Positions 1 through 5,326 of a stretch of 5,326 nt of DNA are shown here, piece after piece. Position numbers and translations under genes: made by a program. Within the stretch, counting starts at the first letter, position 1, and each line of letters opens with the position of its first letter. Origin of the DNA: an uncultured Pseudorhodoferax sp. (lineage in GTDB: Bacteria; Pseudomonadota; Gammaproteobacteria; Burkholderiales; Burkholderiaceae). The notes under the pieces are model-generated. The model made no database searches, was not told the origin of the DNA, and was given only the letters and a program-made list of their open reading frames with translations. The DNA lies in assembly GCA_913776795.1 (NCBI GenBank), contig CAJYRH010000255.1:1-5326 (forward strand), given 5' to 3'.

Positions 1-452
1 ACGGCCGCAAGCCGACCGTGCCCGGCTTCGAGAAGGGCAACTTCGTCGGCCCGACGATCTTCTCGGGCGTGAAGCCCGGCATGTGCATCTACGACCAGGA
101 GATCTTCGGCCCCGTGCTGTGCCTGGCCGCCGCCGAAAACATCGACGAGGCCATCGAGCTCATCAACAGCAACCCCAACGGCAACGGCACGGCGATCTTC
201 ACGCAGTCCGGCGCCGCAGCGCGCCGCTTCCAGGAAGACATCGACGTCGGTCAGGTCGGCATCAACGTGCCGATCCCGGTGCCCGTCCCGCTGTTCTCGT
301 TCTCGGGCTCGCGCGCCTCCAAGCTCGGCGACCTGGGCCCCTACGGCAAGCAGGTCATCCTGTTCTACACGCAGACCAAGACCATCACCGAGCGCTGGTT
401 CGACGACTCCACCGTCTCGCAGGGCGTGAACACCACGATCAGCTTGAAGTAA
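1..452 (+). CDS. mmsA: Methylmalonate-semialdehyde dehydrogenase (CoA-acylating), C-terminal part; 5' end outside window
   Basis: This is the last ~150 codons of a CoA-dependent aldehyde dehydrogenase that converts methylmalonate semialdehyde, NAD+ and CoA to propionyl-CoA, NADH and CO2, the last step of valine breakdown. It acts in the cytoplasm. The reading frame is open from the window edge (GRKPTV..., in frame from base 3), so the GTG at 18 is an internal valine, not a start. The ALDH motif QEIFGPVL, whose Glu (codon 99-101) contacts the nicotinamide ribose in this superfamily, is followed by [11 protein letters not shown] and [20 protein letters not shown]. These last two are characteristic of the MmsA subfamily rather than of general ALDHs. 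The tail [14 protein letters not shown]...RWFDD is also typical. The family is about 500 residues long, so roughly the first two thirds, including the catalytic Cys, lie upstream. Stop TAA is at 450-452, and the next gene starts 10 bp later. Confidence 0.95.
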   Translation, partial: GRKPTVPGFEKGNFVGPTIFSGVKPGMCIYDQEIFGPVLCLAAAENIDEAIELINSNPNGNGTAIFTQSGAAARRFQEDIDVGQVGINVPIPVPVPLFSFSGSRASKLGDLGPYGKQVILFYTQTKTITERWFDDSTVSQGVNTTISLK

Positions 453-462
453 GTTCGGGTCC

Positions 463-1617
463 ATGGACTTCGAACTTTCGCAAGATCAACAGGCCTTCGC
501 CGACACCGCCCGCGAATTCGCCACGCACGAACTGGCGCCGCACGCGGCGCAGTGGGACCGCGAGCAGACCTTCCCGCGCGAGGCGATCGGCAAGGCCGGC
601 GACCTGGGCTTCTGCGGCCTGTACGCACCCGAGCGCATCGGCGGCCTGGCGCTGCCGCGGCTCGATGCCGCGCTGGTGTTCGAGCAGATGGCGGCCGTGG
701 ACCCGTCGACCACGGCCTTCATCACCATCCACAACATGGCGACCTGGATGCTGGGCACCTGGGCCACGCCTGCCGTCTGCGAACGCTGGGGCGCGGACCT
801 CACGAGCGGGCGCAAGCTCGCATCCTACTGCCTGACCGAGCCGGGTGCGGGCTCGGATGCCGGCAACCTCAAGACGCGTGCCGAGCTGCAGGGTGCAGAG
901 TACGTCATCAACGGCGGCAAGGCCTTCATCTCGGGCGCCGGCTCCACCGACGTGCTGGTGCTCATGGCGCGCACGGGCGGCGGCGGCGCGGGCGGCGTCT
1001 CGGCCTTCGCGGTGCCGGCCGACGCGCCGGGCATCTCCTACGGCAAGAAGGAACACAAGATGGGCTGGAACAGCCAGCCCACGCGCACCATCGCTTTCGA
1101 CAACGTGCGCATCCCGGCCGACCACCTGCTCGGCACGGAAGGCGAAGGCTTCCGCATCGCGATGAAGGGCCTGGACGGCGGGCGCATCAACATCGCCACC
1201 TGCTCGGTCGGCGCGGCCCAGGGCGCGCTGGACGCGGCGCGCCGCTACCTGCACGAGCGCCAGCAGTTCGGCAAGCCGCTGGCCAGTTTCCAGGCCCTGC
1301 AGTTCAAGCTCGCCGACATGGCGACCGAGCTCGTGGCGGCGCGCCAGATGGTGCGCCTGGCCGCGAGCAAGCTCGACGCCGGCCACCGAGACGCCAGCAC
1401 CTATTGCGCGATGGCCAAGCGCTTTGCCACCGATGCGGGCTTCAACGTCTGCAACGACGCGCTGCAACTGCACGGGGGCTACGGCTACCTGGGCGAATTC
1501 CCGCTGGAGCGGCTGGTGCGCGACACGCGCGTGCACCAGATCCTCGAAGGCACGAACGAAATCATGCGCCTGATCGTGGCGCGCAAGCTTCTCGAAAGCG
1601 ACGTGGACATCCGATGA
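463..1617 (+). CDS. Acyl-CoA dehydrogenase, probable isobutyryl-CoA dehydrogenase (ACAD8-like)
   Basis: This 384-residue FAD enzyme has the usual acyl-CoA dehydrogenase length. It probably oxidises isobutyryl-CoA to methacrylyl-CoA and passes electrons to ETF in the cytoplasm. The N-terminal helical domain (about 1-118) begins MDFELSQDQQAFADTAREFA, which fixes the ATG start although the ribosome site before it is weak. The first family signature, YCLTEPGAGSDA, is at 122-133, followed by the beta domain. The second signature, QLHGGYGYLGEFPLERLVRD, is at 335-354. LEGTNEIMRLI (361-371) supplies the predicted catalytic base Glu362 (codon 1546-1548). The segments GWNSQPTRTIAFDN and GLDGGRINIATCSVGAAQ are very like mammalian ACAD8, and with the flanking valine genes this argues for isobutyryl-CoA as substrate. 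A short-chain or 2-methylbutyryl-CoA enzyme is the alternative. A Gly-rich loop, GGGGAGG, lies at 172-178. The stop overlaps the next start by 4 bp. Confidence 0.94.
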   Translation: MDFELSQDQQAFADTAREFATHELAPHAAQWDREQTFPREAIGKAGDLGFCGLYAPERIGGLALPRLDAALVFEQMAAVDPSTTAFITIHNMATWMLGTWATPAVCERWGADLTSGRKLASYCLTEPGAGSDAGNLKTRAELQGAEYVINGGKAFISGAGSTDVLVLMARTGGGGAGGVSAFAVPADAPGISYGKKEHKMGWNSQPTRTIAFDNVRIPADHLLGTEGEGFRIAMKGLDGGRINIATCSVGAAQGALDAARRYLHERQQFGKPLASFQALQFKLADMATELVAARQMVRLAASKLDAGHRDASTYCAMAKRFATDAGFNVCNDALQLHGGYGYLGEFPLERLVRDTRVHQILEGTNEIMRLIVARKLLESDVDIR

Positions 1618-2729
1618 CAGACGAAGTCGTTCTCTTCAACGAAATCAAGGCCGCCAACGGCAAGCGCCTCGGCGTGGCAACGCTCAATGCGCCGGCCTCG
1701 CTGAACGCGCTGTCGGTGTCCATGGTGCGCCTGCTCACGCCGCAGCTGCAGGCCTGGGCGAAGGACGACGGCATCGTCGGCGTGCTGCTCGACGCGGCCG
1801 GCGAGAAGGCCTTCTGCGCCGGCGGCGACCTGCGCCAGCTGTACCAGACGCTCTTGGACTGCGGCCCGGCCCGCAACGAGTACGCCGAGCGCTTCTTCGG
1901 CGAAGAGTACGAACTCGACTACCTGATCCACACCTTCTCCAAGCCCTTCCTGTGCTGGGGCCACGGCATCGTGATGGGCGGCGGCATCGGCCTCTTGGCC
2001 GGGGCCTCGCACCGCGTGGTGACGCCGCAGAGCCGGCTGGCCATGCCCGAGATCCACATCGGCCTGTACCCCGACGTGGGCGGCAGCTGGTTCCTGCGCC
2101 GCATGCCGGGCCGCACCGGCCTGTTCCTTGCGCTGACGGCCGCCAACTTCAACGCGAGCGACGCGCTGTTCGTGGGCCAGGCCGACCACCTCGTGCCGCA
2201 CGAGCGCAAGGCCCAGGTGCTGGAGGCCATCACGCAGGCCGCCTGGAGCGGTGACGACAAAGCAGACCGCGCCACGCTCTCGCGCATCCTGATCGCGGCC
2301 GGCCAGGGCGCTGAGGCGCCCGCCTCCAAGCTGCGCGAGCATTTCGACGCCATCAACACCTTGATGGCTGGCGAGGATCTGGGCGACATCGCCGCGCGGC
2401 TGTATGCGCTGCAGAGCGAAGACGCCTGGCTGCAGGGCGCGGCCAAGGCCTTCGCCAAGGGCGCACCGAGCTCCATCGCGCTGAGCTTTGCGCTGTGGCA
2501 GCGCGTGCCGCGCATGTCGCTGGCCGAGGTGTTCCGGCTCGAGTACTGGGCCTCGCTGGGTTTCTGCGCGCACAAGGACTTCGCCGAGGGCATCCGCGCC
2601 GTGCTGGTCGACAAGGACCGCAACCCGAAGTGGAGCCCGGCCAGCCTTTCCGAGATCACGCCGGCCTTCGTCGAGGACCACCTGCGCCCGCGCGGGGAGA
2701 TGGCGCCCGAGCTGGTCGGCCTCGTTTAG
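1614..2729 (+). CDS. 3-hydroxyisobutyryl-CoA hydrolase (HIBCH-like, enoyl-CoA hydratase/isomerase fold)
   Basis: This 371-residue crotonase-superfamily protein probably hydrolyses 3-hydroxyisobutyryl-CoA to free 3-hydroxyisobutyrate, the substrate of MmsB encoded just downstream. The oxyanion-hole segments are KAFCAGGDLRQLY (65-77) and GHGIVMGGGIGLLAG (116-130). AMPEIHIGLYPDVGGSWF (143-160) carries Glu146 and Asp154, the acidic pair expected in HIBCH enzymes. The length is about 100 residues beyond a classic enoyl-CoA hydratase. The C-terminal block, with LAEVFRLEYWAS, EGIRAVLVDKDRNPKW and VEDHL, is the ECH_2 extension typical of HIBCH. Automatic annotation often calls such proteins plain enoyl-CoA hydratase. 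The ATG at 1614 overlaps the previous TGA as ATGA, suggesting translational coupling, and a weak GTGGA at 1603-1607 may help. The frame is open far upstream inside the dehydrogenase gene, but that translation is Arg/Gly/Ala-rich shadow and not part of the protein. Confidence 0.9.
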   Translation: MTDEVVLFNEIKAANGKRLGVATLNAPASLNALSVSMVRLLTPQLQAWAKDDGIVGVLLDAAGEKAFCAGGDLRQLYQTLLDCGPARNEYAERFFGEEYELDYLIHTFSKPFLCWGHGIVMGGGIGLLAGASHRVVTPQSRLAMPEIHIGLYPDVGGSWFLRRMPGRTGLFLALTAANFNASDALFVGQADHLVPHERKAQVLEAITQAAWSGDDKADRATLSRILIAAGQGAEAPASKLREHFDAINTLMAGEDLGDIAARLYALQSEDAWLQGAAKAFAKGAPSSIALSFALWQRVPRMSLAEVFRLEYWASLGFCAHKDFAEGIRAVLVDKDRNPKWSPASLSEITPAFVEDHLRPRGEMAPELVGLV

Positions 2730-2742
2730 ATCCACAACCTAC

Positions 2743-2746
2743 GGAG
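2743..2746 (+). promoter_or_regulatory. Ribosome binding site of mmsB
   Basis: GGAG lies 8 bases before the mmsB ATG, within the 25-bp gap after the hydrolase stop. It is the clearest Shine-Dalgarno site in the window and supports the start at 2755. The two genes before it have poor sites (no purine-rich core in the 10 bases before 463; GTGGA before 1614). Confidence 0.75.
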
Positions 2747-2754
2747 ACAAACAC

Positions 2755-3639
2755 ATGAAGATCGCCTTCATCGGCCTGGGCAACATGGGCGGCCCCATGG
2801 CCGTGAACCTGCACAAGGCCGGCCACCAGGTCAGCGGCTTCGACCTTTCGGAAGCGGCGTGCAAGAAGTACGCGGCCGACGGCCTGGCCATCGCCGCCAC
2901 GGCGGCCGACACGCTGGACGGCGCCGTTGTCGTGGTCAGCATGCTGCCAGCCAGCCAGCATGTGGAAGCGCTGTACCTGGGCGACAAAGGCCTGATGGGC
3001 AGGATCGCGCCCGGCACCCTGGTCATCGACAGCAGCACCATCGCGGCGGCGAGTTCGCGCAAGGTGGCCGAGGCCGGCGCCGCACGCGGGATCGCCGTGA
3101 TCGACGCGCCCGTGTCCGGCGGCACCGGCGGCGCCATCGCCGGCACGCTGACCTTCATGGTCGGCGGCAGGCAGGCCGACCTGGAGCGTGCGCGCCCCGT
3201 GCTCGAGAAGATGGGCGCCAACATCTTCCACGCCGGCGATGCCGGCGCCGGACAGACCGCCAAGATCTGCAACAACATGCTGCTGGGCATCCTCATGATC
3301 GGCACCTCCGAGGCGCTCGCGCTGGGCGTGGCCAACGGGCTCGATCCCAAGGTGCTGTCGGAGATCATGCGCCGCAGCTCGGGCGGCAATTGGGCGCTCG
3401 AGAAGTACAACCCGATGCCGGGCGTCATGGAGACCGCGCCGGCCTCCAAGGGGTATGCCGGCGGCTTCGGCACCGACCTCATGCTCAAGGACCTGGGCCT
3501 GGCGCAGGAAAACGCCGCCGCCGTGCGCGCCGCCACGCCACTGGGCGGCCTGGCCCGCAACCTGTACGCGGCGCACAGCCTGGCGGGACATGGCGCGCTG
3601 GACTTTTCCAGCGTGCTCAAGCTCGTCCAGAAAGGCTGA
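2755..3639 (+). CDS. mmsB: 3-hydroxyisobutyrate dehydrogenase
   Basis: This 294-residue member of the beta-hydroxyacid dehydrogenase family oxidises 3-hydroxyisobutyrate to methylmalonate semialdehyde, most likely with NAD+, in the cytoplasm. The N-terminal Rossmann motif FIGLGNMGGPMAVNL (5-19) matches the 3-HIBADH family signature. The Asp at 30, at the end of the second beta strand (GFD), fits NAD+ rather than NADP+ preference. The substrate-binding loop DAPVSGGTGGAIAGTL is at 117-132. The predicted catalytic Lys170 is in GAGQTAKICNNMLLG, with Asn174 nearby. The C-terminal helical half contains GNWALEKYNPMPGV (211-224) and DLMLKDLGLA (241-250), both typical of true HIBADH rather than tartronate-semialdehyde reductase. 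Length is normal. It is the last gene of the plus-strand cluster, and its final 23 bases overlap the convergent kinase gene. A related short-chain beta-hydroxyacid dehydrogenase is the only alternative, and the neighbours make it unlikely. Confidence 0.95.
   Translation: MKIAFIGLGNMGGPMAVNLHKAGHQVSGFDLSEAACKKYAADGLAIAATAADTLDGAVVVVSMLPASQHVEALYLGDKGLMGRIAPGTLVIDSSTIAAASSRKVAEAGAARGIAVIDAPVSGGTGGAIAGTLTFMVGGRQADLERARPVLEKMGANIFHAGDAGAGQTAKICNNMLLGILMIGTSEALALGVANGLDPKVLSEIMRRSSGGNWALEKYNPMPGVMETAPASKGYAGGFGTDLMLKDLGLAQENAAAVRAATPLGGLARNLYAAHSLAGHGALDFSSVLKLVQKG
3617..3639. other. Convergent 3'-end overlap of mmsB and the histidine kinase gene
   Basis: The last 23 bases of mmsB (stop TGA 3637-3639) are also the last 23 bases of the minus-strand kinase gene (stop read from TCA at 3617-3619). 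Both reading frames retain normal family C-termini up to the overlap, so it looks genuine and not a frame error. No T-tract hairpin is seen near it, so transcripts from each side probably run into the opposite gene. Confidence 0.85.
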
Positions 3640-5326
3640 GCGCCTCCACCAGCCGCTCTGGCTGCACCGGCTTGAACAGGCAGGGCAGCCCGCTTCGTCG
3701 GATCGCGGCAATGCGCTCGGGCGCGGTTTCACCGGTTACGAGCAGGCAACGCATCGCCGGAAGATGCCGTCGCACTTCGAGCAGGAAGTCCAGCCCGCTC
3801 TCGTCGCCGGGCAGCCGGAAATCCGCCACCACCGTGCTGATCTGCGGCAGCTGCTGCAGCAGCTGCCGCGCGGCCGGCACGTCTTGCGCCACGCGGACCT
3901 GGCAGCCCTGCATGGTGAGCCACGCCGCCATGGCCATGGCGCTGTCGACCTCGTCGTCGAGCACGAGCACGTGGTCGGGCAACCGGCCGCGTGCCAGCGC
4001 ACGCGCGGGCGGCAGGGCGGGAACGGCCACCGGGGGCACGGCGCGTACCACCACACAGCAGCGCGTGCCGCGGCCCGGCTGCGAGCGCAGTTGCACCGGA
4101 TGCTGCAACAGCGCCGACAGCCGGCGCACGATGGCAAGGCCCAGTCCCATGCCCTGGGCCCGGTCGCGCTGCGGATTGCCGACCTGGTAGAACTCTTCGA
4201 ACACCTGCGCCTGCAAGGCCGGCGCGATGCCGATGCCGGTGTCCACGATCTCGAAGCGCACGGCCTGGCCCCCATCGGCCAGCCGTGCCGGCCGCGCCGC
4301 CACCAGCACGCCGCCCTGCTCCGTGTACTTGATGGCGTTGTCCAGCAGGTTGCCGAGCAGACGCTCGAGCAGCAGCTGGTCGCTGGCCACGTGCAGGTCG
4401 CCCGGTGCGCGGATGCGCAGGCGCAGGCCCTTGTCCTGCGCACGCACGCCGTAGGTGTTCTGCAGCGAGACGAACAGCGCGTGCACGCCCAGGGTCTCGA
4501 TGCGCGGCTGTACGGCGCCGGCGTCCAGCCGCGACACGTCCAGCATGCCGTCCAGCGATGCGCCCAGCATGCGCACCGAATGCGCCAGGCGCGCGACCGT
4601 CTCGCGCTGCGGCCCTTCGTTCAGGCTGTGCTCCAGCACCGCGGTTAAGAGCGACACCGCGTGCAGCGGCTGGCGCAGGTCGTGGCTGGCCGATGCCAGA
4701 AAGCGCGTCTTCTCGCGGCTGCCGGCCTCCACGCGCTCCACCTGCTCCTCCAGGCGCCGCGCCATGTCTTCGCGGTCGAATCGCACCTGCAGCGAATCGA
4801 CCAGCAGGTCCGCCTGCTGCGCGGTCCACTTGATCAGCGTCGAGCTGTACTGCGCCAGCGCCAGCGCCATGATCCAGCCGATCAGTCCGCCCGACCAGGC
4901 CAGCGCCAGCACCAGGCCGGTCATGGCCGGCACCACGAAGGCCGCGACCGTCTGCCGGTGCGAGCTCAGCACCGCGGCCGCGCTGGACACCATGCCCACG
5001 ATGAACACCGCCATCAGCGCCATGGAGGCGGTGTCGCCATGGCGCATGAGCAGCCAGGGCGCCAAGGCCCAGGCGCTGCCCAGCATCCAGAGCAGCCGGG
5101 TCTGGCGGTGCAATTCCGGGCCCAGCTCGGCGTCGGGCACCGGCGCGCCCGCGAGCAGCCGGCGCGTGTGGGCGTAGCGCAGCGCCTGCACCCCGTGCAC
5201 CAGCGCGGCCCAGGCCAGGACCCGTGGCGAAGGGCCCTGCGCGTAGAACAGCGCCCACAGGGCCATCGCGTACAGCGCGGCCGCCGCGGACGCGGACAGG
5301 CTGAACTTCTGCAGCAGCAATTCGAG
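3617..5326 (-). CDS. Membrane hybrid sensor histidine kinase with C-terminal receiver domain; 5' end probably just outside window
   Basis: This is a two-component kinase with a built-in receiver. The frame is open to the window edge. The only candidate starts seen are TTG at 5320 and ATG at 5266, so the true start may lie outside. Numbering from the TTG gives 567 residues. The N-terminal ~160 residues hold several hydrophobic segments (about 8-27, 33-50, 76-92, 97-119, 125-160), so it is an inner-membrane protein; no PAS or large periplasmic domain is seen. A charged, probably coiled-coil linker is at 180-205. The H-box FLASASHDLRQPLHA has phospho-acceptor His213 (codon 4682-4684). The ATPase domain has the N-box LLGNLLDNAIKYTE (321-334), VDTGIGIAP (359-367) and GMGLGLAIV (390-398). 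A Pro/Ala-rich linker (about 426-448) leads to the receiver, with acidic pair Asp455/Asp456, phospho-acceptor Asp500 (codon 3821-3823), Thr529 and Lys550. All key residues are present, so it should be active. The signal and the output partner are unknown. Confidence 0.93.
   Translation of the reverse strand, partial: LELLLQKFSLSASAAAALYAMALWALFYAQGPSPRVLAWAALVHGVQALRYAHTRRLLAGAPVPDAELGPELHRQTRLLWMLGSAWALAPWLLMRHGDTASMALMAVFIVGMVSSAAAVLSSHRQTVAAFVVPAMTGLVLALAWSGGLIGWIMALALAQYSSTLIKWTAQQADLLVDSLQVRFDREDMARRLEEQVERVEAGSREKTRFLASASHDLRQPLHAVSLLTAVLEHSLNEGPQRETVARLAHSVRMLGASLDGMLDVSRLDAGAVQPRIETLGVHALFVSLQNTYGVRAQDKGLRLRIRAPGDLHVASDQLLLERLLGNLLDNAIKYTEQGGVLVAARPARLADGGQAVRFEIVDTGIGIAPALQAQVFEEFYQVGNPQRDRAQGMGLGLAIVRRLSALLQHPVQLRSQPGRGTRCCVVVRAVPPVAVPALPPARALARGRLPDHVLVLDDEVDSAMAMAAWLTMQGCQVRVAQDVPAARQLLQQLPQISTVVADFRLPGDESGLDFLLEVRRHLPAMRCLLVTGETAPERIAAIRRSGLPCLFKPVQPERLVEALSLSGRA
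3844..3869. repeat. 26-bp perfect palindrome inside the kinase receiver domain
   Basis: The 13 bases from 3844 to 3856 are the exact reverse complement of 3857-3869, with no loop, centred on the CTGCAG at 3854-3859. On the minus strand it codes for the RQLLQQLP stretch at about residues 485-492, a helix of the receiver domain. The likely cause is codon use: CAG (Gln) and CTG (Leu) are reverse complements, so a QLLQQL run in preferred codons is self-complementary. A regulatory role is not supported. Confidence 0.8.

Noticed and set aside
18..20. GTG as a start codon for a small 144-residue protein at the left edge.
   Set aside because: The frame continues upstream to the window edge with the conserved MmsA residues GRKPT before it, so this is an internal valine of a truncated gene.
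552..1613. Open frame continuous with the hydrolase gene, extending it upstream by about 350 codons as a possible fusion protein.
   Set aside because: The upstream part is low-complexity Arg/Gly/Ala sequence out of frame with the clear acyl-CoA dehydrogenase. The hydrolase family N-terminus fits the ATG at 1614.
2940..2962. Inverted repeat CATGCTG ... CAGCATG with a 9-base spacer inside mmsB.
   Set aside because: It encodes a normal stretch of the Rossmann domain (SMLPASQHV), and a 7-bp stem is within chance expectation in GC-rich coding DNA.
3650..3664. Hairpin with 5-bp stem (CAGCC / GGCTG) shortly after the mmsB stop, as a possible terminator.
   Set aside because: The stem is short, there is no T-tract after it, and it lies within the kinase coding sequence.
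439..3732. Three long minus-strand open frames (439-1536, 1485-2735, 2656-3732) lying end to end opposite the valine genes.
   Set aside because: Their translations are rich in Arg, Ala, Gly, Val and His with no recognisable motif, and they mirror well-supported plus-strand genes. Long antisense open frames are expected at this GC content.
3729..5258. A second long minus-strand frame (509 codons) and several plus-strand frames overlapping the kinase gene.
   Set aside because: They have Ala/Gly/Arg/Pro-rich translations without domains, while the kinase frame shows every expected motif in order.

Overview
The window is very GC-rich, with third codon positions mostly G or C. It is densely packed with genes whose products resemble those of Betaproteobacteria, most likely Burkholderiales and plausibly Comamonadaceae (Variovorax or Acidovorax-like). 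That placement is an inference from protein style and composition; no rRNA or other phylogenetic marker is present.

Layout: bases 1-3639 on the plus strand hold four tightly spaced genes that form the distal part of a valine (isobutyryl-CoA) catabolic operon. They are the 3' end of mmsA (methylmalonate-semialdehyde dehydrogenase, 1-452), an ACAD8-type isobutyryl-CoA dehydrogenase (463-1617), a 3-hydroxyisobutyryl-CoA hydrolase of the crotonase fold (1614-2729) and mmsB (3-hydroxyisobutyrate dehydrogenase, 2755-3639). The gaps are 10 bp, a 4-bp ATGA overlap and 25 bp, so co-transcription is very likely. The promoter must lie upstream of the window. On the minus strand, 5326-3617 encodes most or all of a membrane-anchored hybrid histidine kinase with a C-terminal receiver domain. 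It converges on mmsB, and the two 3' ends overlap by 23 bp.

How the genes work together: isobutyryl-CoA is oxidised to methacrylyl-CoA by the acyl-CoA dehydrogenase and hydrated to 3-hydroxyisobutyryl-CoA. The hydratase for that step is not in the window. The crotonase-fold hydrolase then releases free 3-hydroxyisobutyrate, MmsB oxidises it to methylmalonate semialdehyde, and MmsA converts that to propionyl-CoA. No link between the kinase and valine catabolism can be shown from the sequence.

There is no gene-free stretch over 300 bases. I saw no RNA gene, mobile element or CRISPR array and no convincing terminator. I did not find an undescribed system: this is ordinary metabolic chromosome, and the findings below are modest.
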